Assembly: GCA_902590345.1 (NCBI GenBank)
Contig: CACIWK010000002.1
Location: 1-64,000, forward strand
Direction: 5' to 3'
From: an uncultured Pelagibacteraceae bacterium
GTDB lineage: Bacteria > Pseudomonadota > Alphaproteobacteria > Pelagibacterales > AG-422-B15
Length of the DNA: 64,000 nucleotides
The translations under genes and the position numbers were made by a program. The notes below the pieces were generated by a model. The model had not been told where the DNA came from. It made no database searches and worked only from the letters and a program-made list of their open reading frames with translations. Each line of letters begins with the position of its first letter. The stretch's first letter is position 1. Below, in pieces: positions 54,677 through 63,240 of the stretch.

Positions 54677-55324
54677 ATGAAAACTATATCTATAATTGTT
54701 GCTGAAAAAGTATTAAAAAATATATTTATAGAAGTTATTGGTGAGATTAATAAGGATTTTACTTACAATTACGAAATTCATGAGGAATATTCTGAAAACA
54801 ATCAAAGTTCTGTTGCAATTATATTAGATATTGAAAGTTTCAAAAATATATCAAATCCAGAACTTATAAATAATCAATTATTTATAATTAAAGATGGTTA
54901 CCCAATTTCATTTAATCAAAATATCAACCCAGTTTTAATCGATAGGCCATTTAAAATATTTGATCTGTTTTCCACCGTTGAAAGTAATTTAATTCAAACT
55001 AATAAACTGGATCAAAAAAAAATAAAGTTTAAAAGCCATATTTTTGATCCTCAAACAAGAATAATAAAAAAAGATAAAAAATCTGTAAGACTCACTGAGA
55101 AAGAAAGTGAAATTTTTATTGCTTTAGTTAAGAGTAAAAACATGTATTTAAGTAAAAAATTTTTATTACATAAAGTATGGCAATATAGCAATGAGGTAGA
55201 TACTCACACACTAGAAACACACTTATATTCCTTAAGAAAGAAAATTGATAAAAGTCTAGGAACTAAAAATTTAATAATTTATGAAGAAAAAAAAGGGTAT
55301 TTAATCAATAAAAACTTATTATAG
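54677..55324 (+). CDS. OmpR-like winged-helix regulator with degenerate receiver
   Basis: The C-terminal 100 residues form an OmpR/PhoB-type winged helix with RLTEKESEIFIALVKSK, LHKVWQYSNEVDTHTLETHL and SLRKKIDKSLG. The N-terminal half is receiver-like but lacks the acidic pair after the first strand (it reads IIVAEK); a possible phospho-acceptor Asp is in IILDIESF and the conserved K/PF end reads DRPFK. So phosphorylation may be absent or altered. No histidine kinase is nearby. The gene is divergent from the L,D-transpeptidase; the regulon is unknown. Confidence 0.8.
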   Translation: MKTISIIVAEKVLKNIFIEVIGEINKDFTYNYEIHEEYSENNQSSVAIILDIESFKNISNPELINNQLFIIKDGYPISFNQNINPVLIDRPFKIFDLFSTVESNLIQTNKLDQKKIKFKSHIFDPQTRIIKKDKKSVRLTEKESEIFIALVKSKNMYLSKKFLLHKVWQYSNEVDTHTLETHLYSLRKKIDKSLGTKNLIIYEEKKGYLINKNLL

Positions 55325-55327
55325 TTT

Positions 55328-56686
55328 TTACACATTTAATAGCAGATGTTCACGCTCCCATGCACTTATAACATTTTGATAAGCATCGTGCTCTGTTTGT
55401 TTTATTTCAGTGAACAGAGTGACAAATTCCTTCCCCAGTGTTTCAGATAATTCATTGCTTACTTTTAATCTCTTTAAAGCATCAGGCAAGTATTTCGGTA
55501 TGTTATGTCTTCTCTCAAAAGCATCACCCGCTATAGGTTTCTCAGGCTCAAGTTTTTCTCTGATACCTAGTAGTCCACACGCCAACGAAGCAGCAATAGC
55601 GAGATAAGGATTTGTATCAGCACCAGGTATTCTATTTTCAATTCTCCTTGAGTTGCTTTGAGAAGTAGGAACTCGAAATGCAACTGTTCTATTTTCAATA
55701 CCCCAGTGGGTATTAATAGGTGCTGAAGCATCGATAACAAATCTTCGATAAGAATTTACATAAGGCGCAAATACAAGCATTGCGTCTGGGAGGTAAGTCT
55801 GAAGTCCCCCAATGTAATGTAAAAATTCTTTAGAATTATTTCCATCTTTATCACAAAAAAGATTTTTATTTTCTTTTATAGAAACAAGGTTCTGATGAAT
55901 GTGCATAGAGCTTCCGGGTTGACCTTGATACGGCTTTGCCATGAAAGTTGCATGAATGCCATGCTTTAAAGCCACTTGTCTCACTGCACGTTTAAACATA
56001 AATGCTTGGTCAGCTAAAGCAAGTGGATCACCGTGATTCAAATTTATTTCTATTTGAGACGGGCCAGACTCATGAACTAAAGTATCAACTCCAATTTCCA
56101 TTAACTCACAGTAATCATAAATATCATCTGTAAGCGTATCAAATTCATTTACGGCATCAATACCAAAGACTCTACTTCCAGTTTCTCGTCTTCCTGATTT
56201 ACCAATTGGTGTTTTTAGCGGTAGATCAGGGTCTAAACTTTGTTCACATAAATAAAACTCTAATTCAGGCGCAACCACTGCACGCAAATTTTCTTTTTTT
56301 AATTGATTTATAATGTTGACCAATACTTGTCGTGGAGCAATTTCAGACGGTTCTCCTGAACCATAATTTAAATCACAAATAATTTGTGCAGTCGGCTCTT
56401 TATTCCAAGGAATCTTTCTGATTGTAGATAAGTCAGGTGTCATGAAAAGATCTTCTTCGACGTAGTCAATGACTTCACTTTCATAAACCCATTTACCTGA
56501 GACAGTCTGGCCGAACACTGAGTCAGCAAGTTTTAAGCTTTGATCCTCTATTGATTTTACAAAACGTTGTACAGGCAATATTTTTCCTTTGGAAGACCCT
56601 GCCATGTCTGGAAAGATGCACTCTACTTCTGATATTTTATTTGACTCAAGCCATTGCTTAAGCTCATTAATTGAACTAACAGTCAT
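55328..56686 (-). CDS. glutamine-synthetase-like ligase (PuuA/GlnA-III type)
   Basis: A 452-residue member of the glutamine-synthetase superfamily. The beta-grasp domain begins with VECIFPDMAGSSKGKILP, and the catalytic domain includes PELEFYL, HESGPSQIEINLNHGD, FMAKPYQGQPGSSMHIHQN and NRTVAFRVP with metal and ATP ligands. The N-terminus resembles PuuA-type gamma-glutamylpolyamine synthetases more than the dodecameric GlnA I, and the adenylylation-loop tyrosine is not seen. The substrate may be putrescine or another amine. It lies downstream of lolA, a position where many relatives have other genes. Confidence 0.85.
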   Translation of the reverse strand: MTVSSINELKQWLESNKISEVECIFPDMAGSSKGKILPVQRFVKSIEDQSLKLADSVFGQTVSGKWVYESEVIDYVEEDLFMTPDLSTIRKIPWNKEPTAQIICDLNYGSGEPSEIAPRQVLVNIINQLKKENLRAVVAPELEFYLCEQSLDPDLPLKTPIGKSGRRETGSRVFGIDAVNEFDTLTDDIYDYCELMEIGVDTLVHESGPSQIEINLNHGDPLALADQAFMFKRAVRQVALKHGIHATFMAKPYQGQPGSSMHIHQNLVSIKENKNLFCDKDGNNSKEFLHYIGGLQTYLPDAMLVFAPYVNSYRRFVIDASAPINTHWGIENRTVAFRVPTSQSNSRRIENRIPGADTNPYLAIAASLACGLLGIREKLEPEKPIAGDAFERRHNIPKYLPDALKRLKVSNELSETLGKEFVTLFTEIKQTEHDAYQNVISAWEREHLLLNV

Positions 56687-56730
56687 ATTATGTAAGAAAT
56701 TTTTTTTATTTACCTGCCTGTGGCTTAATA

Positions 56731-57300
56731 TTATTTATATTTAACCACGAATAAATTCTCGCTAATAAATATATTTTTTTTAATCTTTGTAAACTCTAAA
56801 ACTGTTTTATCACCGAATTCGTCGAAAATATGCCATTTTTTTAAATCCAATGAATCTAAATCAAAGAAGACATTCACCCTATTATCAGAGCTGTCATTTC
56901 TAATTTTTAATTGAAGCTGATGATGTTTCTCATCAGTTTCAAGTTTGATTAAATCAAATTCCTCACTAATTATGACTTCGTTTGATAAAAGCTTTTTTAA
57001 GATATTATCTCTTATAGCATAACTCTCAATCTTGTAGCCTTCTTGATCCACGATGATTAATAAACTTTCGTTTGTTACAATGTTTTCTTTTTTGTCAGTA
57101 TAAACAAATTTTGATTTATAAGGCTTTAAAAAATAAAATTTTCCATACAGTATACTTCCATCTCTATCTGTCTGTTGAAATTGACCAGACATCGTTGTAA
57201 TTTGATTCCAACTTTCTTCAATTTTAGGAATTATTTCACTTGAAAGCCCTTGAATACTGAAGCACAGATATAGGACAATGCCTAAGGCAATTCTTTTCAT
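56731..57300 (-). CDS. lolA: outer-membrane lipoprotein carrier protein LolA
   Basis: A 189-residue periplasmic protein with an N-terminal signal (ALGIVLYLCFSIQGLSS) and a mature beta-barrel-like fold rich in alternating strands such as GKFYFLKPYKSKFVYTD. LolA takes lipoproteins from LolCDE and passes them to LolB at the outer membrane. It begins at the last base of the ftsK stop codon (TAATG), a linkage that is typical of Alphaproteobacteria and supports the assignment. Sequence similarity is modest, as usual for LolA. Confidence 0.87.
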   Translation of the reverse strand: MKRIALGIVLYLCFSIQGLSSEIIPKIEESWNQITTMSGQFQQTDRDGSILYGKFYFLKPYKSKFVYTDKKENIVTNESLLIIVDQEGYKIESYAIRDNILKKLLSNEVIISEEFDLIKLETDEKHHQLQLKIRNDSSDNRVNVFFDLDSLDLKKWHIFDEFGDKTVLEFTKIKKNIFISENLFVVKYK

Positions 57301-59576
57301 TAGCTATTAAACTTTTCAAAATTAATTTCTCTTTTGCCAACATGGTTTGCTGCGCTGATAAATCCTTGTTCTTCAAGTTGATCAATAATTCTTGCAGCTC
57401 GATTATAGCCAATTTGAAGTTTTCTTTGCAGAAGGCTTGTAGATGCCTTACCTTCCTTTTTAATAATTTCTAAGCTGTCTCTAAACAAGCTATCTTGTTC
57501 ACCATCTGATATAATGCCAAATTCGTTGTCCTCTATTTCCTCTTTTAATATTTCATCGTCATATTCAGGATGACCTTGCTTTTGTAAGGATTTGACAATA
57601 TTTTCTATTTCCTGATCTGATATGAAAGGCCCATGTATCCTTGTGGTCATTCCTCCAGCAGTCATCATCAACATATCTCCCTTACCCAAAAGTCTTTCGG
57701 CACCTTCGTCGCCTAAAATTGTTCTACTGTCAAATTTAGAGCTAACTTGAAAACTAATTCTACTTGGAAAGTTAGCTTTAATTGTTCCTGTGATGACGTC
57801 GACACTTGGTCTTTGTGTAGCCATGATTAAGTGAATTCCGGCCGCTCGTGCCATTTGTGATAACCTTTGGATCGCGTGTTCAATTTCTTTTCCCGCAACC
57901 ATCATTAGGTCAGCCATTTCATCAACAACAACTACTATGAAAGGCATTTTTTTATTTTCAATTTCAATTTGTTTTGTTGTTGGCTGGCCTGTTTCTGGGT
58001 TAATTCCAGATGGTACTGACCTTACTATTCTTTCAGACTTATTAATTGCCTCAATTATTCTTTGATTATAGTTTTCAATATTTCTAACTCCCAGCAAAGA
58101 CATTTTCTTGTATCTAGATTCCATTTCTCTGACTACCCATTTAAGCGCGACTATTGCTTTTTTTGGATCAGTTACCACTGGAGTGATTAGGTGAGGAACT
58201 CCTTCATAAACTGATAGTTCAAGCATTTTTGGGTCAATCAATATGAATTTGCAATCTTCAGGGGAATGTTTGTAAAGGATCGATGTTATCATTACATTTA
58301 TTCCAACTGACTTTCCAGAACCAGTAGTTCCAGCAATGAGGAGATGAGGCATATTTTCTAGATTTGCAAATTTAGCGTTACCACTAATATCTTTACCAAG
58401 AGCTAAAATTAAATTTTTTTCATTGTTTACAAACTGTTCATTTTTAAATAATTCGCTCAAATAAACCGGATTCTTAATTGAATTAGGTATTTCAATTCCA
58501 ATAACATTTTTACCTGGAATTATTGCAACACGAGCGGACATTGCACTCATATTCCTCGCGATATCATCTGATAATGAGATGATTTTTGAAGCTTTAATTC
58601 CAGGCGCAGGTTGTAATTCATACATAGTAACGATAGGACCGGGAGATACTTTGATAATTTCACCCTCAATTTTAAAATCAATTAAAACATTCTTTAGTTT
58701 TTCTGCATTTAAGTTTAATTCGTCCTGATTAATAGTATTTCCTTTATTAAGTTCAGGCCTTGATAAATAATTTATATCTGGAGCTTTGTATGAGCTTTCC
58801 TCAAAGATAATCTCGTCTTGTTGATTTATTAATTCTTGCTTTTCTTTACTGTGACCATAAGTGGAAACTGGCTCATTTTTTAACGAGTCGAAATCAAATT
58901 TGGGCTCTAGATTTTTATTTTCTACAGTTCTTTCATAAGCCACTCTATGTGTTGGATCTCTTACAAAATAGGATTTTAATAGTTGAACTAATTTTTTGAT
59001 AAATAAGAAACTGACTTTTCTGAATCGCCATACAATTTTAAATAAACTATTCCATTCATTTAACTTTAGTCCCATCGTAAAATAAAATGAAACTAGAAAA
59101 AAAATAAGTACTAAAGTTATGAATGAGTAATTGAAGTAATTATTTGATATTATATTTGTTTCATTTATAAAAATTAATGTCTCCATTGCTATGAAGCCAT
59201 TCGAAATTGGTAAATTTATCGCCTCAAAAAATAAAGCAAGTAAATAAACTGTTATAGGTAATAAAAAAAAGTTAAGTGCAAAAAATTCTAAATTTTTTGC
59301 AAAAAAAAGTTTGTATCCCCAGCTTGTTAGAATAATACAAATAAGAACACTACTATAACCAAAAAATTGTAACAATATTTCAGATGTACTTGCTCCAAGA
59401 TAACCCCCTATATTTTTTACTTCATAACTATTTATATTTAAGATGCTGGGATCAAAATTTGAATAGCTGACAACAGATATCAATATAAATAAGCCCAATA
59501 TAATTGAGGTAATGCCGCTTATTTCAAGCAATCGGTTGACTATAAAAAGTTTAATGGAGTCAGGTAAAAGCTTCAT
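57300..59576 (-). CDS. ftsK: DNA translocase FtsK
   Basis: A 758-residue septal DNA pump that aligns and moves chromosome termini and activates XerCD recombination. The N-terminal part has four hydrophobic segments (about 15-37, 65-85, 90-120 and 145-170), followed by a linker, the motor domain with LIAGTTGSGKSVGINVM (Walker A near 410) and FIVVVVDEMADLMM (Walker B), and the C-terminal gamma winged helix with QIGYNRAARIIDQLEEQGFI that reads polar motifs. It is divergent from the monooxygenase gene and lies upstream of lolA. Confidence 0.98.
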   Translation of the reverse strand: MKLLPDSIKLFIVNRLLEISGITSIILGLFILISVVSYSNFDPSILNINSYEVKNIGGYLGASTSEILLQFFGYSSVLICIILTSWGYKLFFAKNLEFFALNFFLLPITVYLLALFFEAINLPISNGFIAMETLIFINETNIISNNYFNYSFITLVLIFFLVSFYFTMGLKLNEWNSLFKIVWRFRKVSFLFIKKLVQLLKSYFVRDPTHRVAYERTVENKNLEPKFDFDSLKNEPVSTYGHSKEKQELINQQDEIIFEESSYKAPDINYLSRPELNKGNTINQDELNLNAEKLKNVLIDFKIEGEIIKVSPGPIVTMYELQPAPGIKASKIISLSDDIARNMSAMSARVAIIPGKNVIGIEIPNSIKNPVYLSELFKNEQFVNNEKNLILALGKDISGNAKFANLENMPHLLIAGTTGSGKSVGINVMITSILYKHSPEDCKFILIDPKMLELSVYEGVPHLITPVVTDPKKAIVALKWVVREMESRYKKMSLLGVRNIENYNQRIIEAINKSERIVRSVPSGINPETGQPTTKQIEIENKKMPFIVVVVDEMADLMMVAGKEIEHAIQRLSQMARAAGIHLIMATQRPSVDVITGTIKANFPSRISFQVSSKFDSRTILGDEGAERLLGKGDMLMMTAGGMTTRIHGPFISDQEIENIVKSLQKQGHPEYDDEILKEEIEDNEFGIISDGEQDSLFRDSLEIIKKEGKASTSLLQRKLQIGYNRAARIIDQLEEQGFISAANHVGKREINFEKFNS

Positions 59577-59682
59577 TATTTAACCAATACAATAAAAATA
59601 TTCAGATTCTATTAGTATTTGATTCATCTTGTCATTATATAGCCACTTATAGAATTAACTGACTAAATTATTCAGATTATAA

Positions 59683-60855
59683 ATGAAAAATGAATTTACA
59701 GTATTTGGATCAGGCATTTCAGCCAAAATAACATCCTATCTGCTAGCAAAAAATGGTTTTAACTTATGTTTAATTTCGGACAAAGATAAAAATCAAGAAC
59801 CATCTGATACGAACCTTGTTACCTTTTTATCATCAGGTTCACTAAATTATCTTTCATTGATGTTTCCAAATCTGCAACTTTTGATGGAACATCCTCCTAT
59901 TGAAACAGTTCAATGTCAATTGAATAGTCTAAGTAAAAGAAAATCCCAAACTATTGAATTTAACGATGAAGAAAAAGGCACTTTAGGAAAAATTGTAAAC
60001 AACTCAGATTTAGAAAAATATTTAGATGAAGAGATAAATAAATTAGGAAATATAAATCGTATTGGCTTCGATCAGCTTAAAAAAGTTGAAAATACTTCAG
60101 AAGGAGTTGATCTAAAACTTAGAAATGGTGAAAACATAATGTCTGAATTATTTATTTTGTCATCAACAAAAAAGAATATTGCTGAACAAATTAAGATCAA
60201 ATTAATAGAAAAAGACTTAAAGCAAGAGGCTTTATCAATAAGTATAAAGGGTGAAATTAAAAACGAAAATTGTGCATTTCAAAAATTTACACCAGATGGA
60301 CCAATTGCGCTTCTGCCTTATGCTAAAGATAAGGCCTCTGTTGTGTGGTCGCTGAAAACTAATTCAAAAATATTATTGAAACAAAAAGAAGAGCTTACTG
60401 AAATAGTCCAAAAACATTTAAAAGAATATATCACTGAAGTAAAAATAGTAAGCATTGAAAAACATAAACTTAAATTTGTTTACTCTAAAAACCTTTTTTA
60501 TAAAAATACAGTATTGATTGGCAATGTAGCTCATAATATACACCCTATTGCAGGACAAGGACTAAATTTAAGTATTAAAGATATAGCCTTGTTTGTAAAA
60601 CAGGTAACTAAATACAAGTCTTTGGGATATAAACTGAACGATCCAATGATATTGGAAGAATTTGAAACAAACAGAAAAGTAGATAACGCTATTTATTCTT
60701 TCGGTACATTTGCATTAAATGGCATCCTGTCTAGTGATAACAAGTTTGTCAACCTTACAACTCGTAAAGGTTTAGGTTTAATTGAAAAGAGCAAGCATCT
60801 TAAACAATTTTTTGTAAGAAGTGCTACAGGAAGGGAATTTTTTAGATTATTTTAA
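59683..60855 (+). CDS. FAD-dependent UbiH/COQ6-type monooxygenase
   Basis: A 390-residue flavoprotein hydroxylase, probably acting in ubiquinone synthesis. The Rossmann start is FTVFGSGISAKITSYLL, where the third Gly of GxGxxG is replaced by Ala, and the FAD-ribityl motif VLIGNVAHNIHPIAGQGLNLSIKD is complete (split here for length: GNVAHNIHPIAGQGLN). It belongs with UbiH/UbiF/UbiL, but the position it hydroxylates cannot be told. The middle of the protein is more divergent than usual. It is divergent from ftsK and convergent with the LON-domain gene. Confidence 0.85.
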   Translation: MKNEFTVFGSGISAKITSYLLAKNGFNLCLISDKDKNQEPSDTNLVTFLSSGSLNYLSLMFPNLQLLMEHPPIETVQCQLNSLSKRKSQTIEFNDEEKGTLGKIVNNSDLEKYLDEEINKLGNINRIGFDQLKKVENTSEGVDLKLRNGENIMSELFILSSTKKNIAEQIKIKLIEKDLKQEALSISIKGEIKNENCAFQKFTPDGPIALLPYAKDKASVVWSLKTNSKILLKQKEELTEIVQKHLKEYITEVKIVSIEKHKLKFVYSKNLFYKNTVLIGNVAHNIHPIAGQGLNLSIKDIALFVKQVTKYKSLGYKLNDPMILEEFETNRKVDNAIYSFGTFALNGILSSDNKFVNLTTRKGLGLIEKSKHLKQFFVRSATGREFFRLF

Positions 60856-61508
60856 TGAAGCTGGTCGCTCTTTTCACCAGATAGATCAAATATATAAGAT
60901 TGATACAATGCCTCTAGTGCGTGACCTCTTGTAATTAATGTTTTAGCTTCAAGAAGAAGCTGCTTTTCTTCAGGAGTGAATGGTACAAGTATTCCCGAAT
61001 AATTTATCAATTGCTCAGTTGGAGTTTGTTTAATAATCTCCCAATCAGCCAGAATTTTTCTATGCTCAAGATATCTTTTAACCAAAGCCAGAAGTTTCGA
61101 TCGATCAATACCATCGCTATTTTGGCCTTCAGTATCAAACTTATAATTATCATAGTTAGCAAGAACTTGTCTGTAAGGTGTAGTTACATCCAATTCCTCA
61201 TCAACTTCAAATCTTACAACCCCTGATAATGTAATAAGGTACCTGTTGTCCTCAGCTTCGTTAAATGAAGAAATACGACCAACACATCCAACTTTTTTAA
61301 GAGATTTATTTCCAGCTTCTTGACTTTGTGAGGCCGGTTGTATCATTCCTAGTAATCTGCCGTGACTAGCCAATGCGTCATCAATCATTTGAACGTAACG
61401 AGGCTCGAAAATATTCAAAGGAAGCTGAGTCCCTGGAAAAAGTACGGCCCCTGTAAGAGGAAATATGGGGATTTTTCTGGAAAGATCCTGAATGTTAATT
61501 TTTTTCAT
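60852..61508 (-). CDS. LON substrate-binding-domain protein
   Basis: A 218-residue stand-alone LON N-terminal domain with KIPIFPLTGAVLFPGTQLPLNIFEPRY near its start (shown here in two parts: IPIFPLTGAVLFPG and LPLNIFEPRY) and LVKRYLEHRKILADWE near the end; there is no AAA+ or protease domain. It may recruit substrates or bind peptides. The ATG at 61508 is preferred because family proteins start near it; an ATG at 61571 adds 21 residues without homology. In Alphaproteobacteria it often lies near thioredoxin and UbiH-like genes. Confidence 0.85.
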   Translation of the reverse strand: MKKINIQDLSRKIPIFPLTGAVLFPGTQLPLNIFEPRYVQMIDDALASHGRLLGMIQPASQSQEAGNKSLKKVGCVGRISSFNEAEDNRYLITLSGVVRFEVDEELDVTTPYRQVLANYDNYKFDTEGQNSDGIDRSKLLALVKRYLEHRKILADWEIIKQTPTEQLINYSGILVPFTPEEKQLLLEAKTLITRGHALEALYQSYIFDLSGEKSDQLH

Positions 61509-61601
61509 TACTTTATTAATAATACAATAATTATCCTTGATATTAAATAATCCACTTATCTTGAAAAACAAGGGATTTTCTATTAGAAGCTTCTCTATTG
61601 T

Positions 61602-61676
61602 GCGAGTGTAGCTCAGTGGTAGAGCGAAACGTTGCCAACGTTTAGGTCGAGGGTTCGACTCCCTTCACTCGCTCCA
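61602..61676 (+). tRNA. tRNA-Gly (anticodon GCC)
   Basis: A complete 75-base tRNA gene with encoded CCA. The acceptor stem GCGAGTG pairs with CACTCGC, the D arm is GCTC-AGTGGTA-GAGC, the anticodon loop TTGCCAA carries GCC, and the T arm is GAGGG-TTCGACT-CCCTT. The discriminator base is U (T at 61673), as in bacterial tRNA-Gly. It lies in the gap between the LON-domain gene and the FkbM gene. Confidence 0.98.
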
Positions 61677-61681
61677 ACTGT

Positions 61682-61710
61682 TTGCTAGTTACTTCTATTT
61701 ATAAGATACT
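61682..61710 (+). promoter_or_regulatory. weak candidate promoter for the FkbM gene
   Basis: TTGCTA at 61682-61687 and GATACT at 61705-61710 are separated by 17 bases, with the start codon at 61717. The match is modest (-10 four of six), and the gene could also be reached by transcription from the tRNA. Confidence 0.3.
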
Positions 61711-61716
61711 ATCTTT

Positions 61717-62532
61717 ATGAGATCAGTTTTAGTTGTCTTACATAAAATTAGTTTTTTTAAGAGAATAATTCCTTCTCTTTTAAGGCGTTTACCTTTTGTA
61801 AATTCTCTAAATGTAAAAATTGAAAACTTTAAGATTAATTTAAATTTAAGATCTACAATTGACAGATATATATTTTTAAATGGTTTCTATGATAAAGATA
61901 AAATCAGCTATCTTGAAAACCAAATTGATTTGTCTGAATACGATTACTTTTTGGATATTGGTTCAAATATTGGTTTTTATTCTTTGTATCTTGCATCTAA
62001 ATATAAAAATTTAGACATCTTTGCATTTGAACCGATCCAAGAAAATTACTCTCAAATTGAAATAAGTAAAAATATTAATAACTTTAAAAAAATAAATATT
62101 CAAAAATATGCTCTTTCTAACAAAAAAGATGCAGTTACAATGTGGGTAACAGACTTAAATAAAAAAGGTGGATTTTCGATTAAAGATGAGAAAGATTTTA
62201 ACAATGAAATAAATGTCAATAATTACAATAAAGACAAAATACACAAACGCATTATTGAGTCAGAAATCTTTGATCAAAATTTTAGATTTGAAAATAAAAA
62301 AATATTTATCAAAATTGATGTCGAAAGACACGAGTTTCAGTGCCTAAATGGAATGGTATCCTTACTGAATGAAAATAATAACAAAATTTTTATTCAAATT
62401 GAAATCACAGACAGATATAAGGAGCTGGTACTAGGTTTCCTAGAAAAAATGCAATTTAAAGTAATTAAGACTTTAAAGGCCGATGGTAAGAACATTAGTT
62501 ACGGTCACGATTATTATTTGAGTAACTTTTAA
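61717..62532 (+). CDS. FkbM-family SAM-dependent methyltransferase
   Basis: A 271-residue class I methyltransferase. The SAM-binding motif is YFLDIGSNIGFYSLYL near residue 80, followed by FAFEPIQENYSQIE, and the FkbM signature lies in FIKIDVERHEFQCLNGM. FkbM enzymes methylate hydroxyls of sugars or small molecules, often in surface polysaccharide loci. The gene begins 40 bases after the tRNA-Gly and faces a second methyltransferase gene. Its DNA looks more AT-rich than core genes nearby, which may reflect transfer or weak constraint. Confidence 0.9.
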   Translation: MRSVLVVLHKISFFKRIIPSLLRRLPFVNSLNVKIENFKINLNLRSTIDRYIFLNGFYDKDKISYLENQIDLSEYDYFLDIGSNIGFYSLYLASKYKNLDIFAFEPIQENYSQIEISKNINNFKKINIQKYALSNKKDAVTMWVTDLNKKGGFSIKDEKDFNNEINVNNYNKDKIHKRIIESEIFDQNFRFENKKIFIKIDVERHEFQCLNGMVSLLNENNNKIFIQIEITDRYKELVLGFLEKMQFKVIKTLKADGKNISYGHDYYLSNF

Positions 62533-62586
62533 AATATAAATTTATTTTCAAATCTAAAATTTTGATCAAAGATTCTCTAGAAACAA

Positions 62587-63153
62587 TTAAACTTTTTGTA
62601 ATATTATTTGGTAATTAGATTCAAATTTTACTTCCCAAGCATTTTCAATAAAAAAAGTAAGAGATAATTCTGTTTTTTGCCCCTTATCATCTAACATTAT
62701 CAAACCATTTGGATTCATTTTATTTATAGAAATTTGAGCTTCTTTCAGTTGGTGTTCATTTGCTCCTGGCATCTGACCATCTAACGAGTCAAGATATAAA
62801 ATATCAATATTTTTCTCAAAAACGTCTAAAAATTCTATGCTGTCTGCAACTACAAGATTTGCTTCTAGATTATATTCTTTCAAAAATCTTGATGCGTTTT
62901 TGATGTTCTTTTGATCAATATCACATGACCAAAACTCCCCTTTCATAACTTTTGAATAATGTGCAAACATGATTGTACTCATTCCATCATCCCAATTTAA
63001 TTTTGGTCTCAAGTAATAAAACTTTTCTTTACCTCTTGCTGTGCCAGTTTCAACTATATTTTTAAGTCCTCTTTCAGTAGCAGTTTTAAATAGTAATTCA
63101 AATGTATCTAATCTAACACCGAGTTTATCTCTATAAATATCAAACCACTTCAT
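62587..63153 (-). CDS. class I SAM-dependent methyltransferase, unknown specificity
   Basis: A 188-residue protein with Rossmann-type motifs: IVETGTARGKEKFYY near residue 34 for SAM binding, the acidic strand FWSCDIDQKNIKNASRF, VVADSIEFLDVF, and DILYLDSLDG as motif IV, followed by PNGLIMLDDKG. It resembles short Methyltransf_24-type enzymes found in surface polysaccharide clusters. The substrate is unknown. It converges on the FkbM gene with 54 bases between stops, with no strong terminator seen there, and is divergent from the MFS gene. Confidence 0.8.
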   Translation of the reverse strand: MKWFDIYRDKLGVRLDTFELLFKTATERGLKNIVETGTARGKEKFYYLRPKLNWDDGMSTIMFAHYSKVMKGEFWSCDIDQKNIKNASRFLKEYNLEANLVVADSIEFLDVFEKNIDILYLDSLDGQMPGANEHQLKEAQISINKMNPNGLIMLDDKGQKTELSLTFFIENAWEVKFESNYQIILQKV

Positions 63154-63240
63154 AAAATTATCTTTTCATCATTCGGATTATTGTCAAATAAATTTAAAAT
63201 GTATAATGCATGATTTAAATTTAAGTGTAAGCTTCATTAT

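Noticed and set aside
59600-59678. Direct repeat ATTCAGATT twice in the ftsK-monooxygenase spacer
   Set aside because: Nine AT-rich bases 70 apart may well occur by chance, with no supporting feature.
62533-62586. Possible terminator between the two convergent methyltransferase genes
   Set aside because: The spacer has a short TTTGATCAAA palindrome but no GC-containing stem with a T run; too weak to call.
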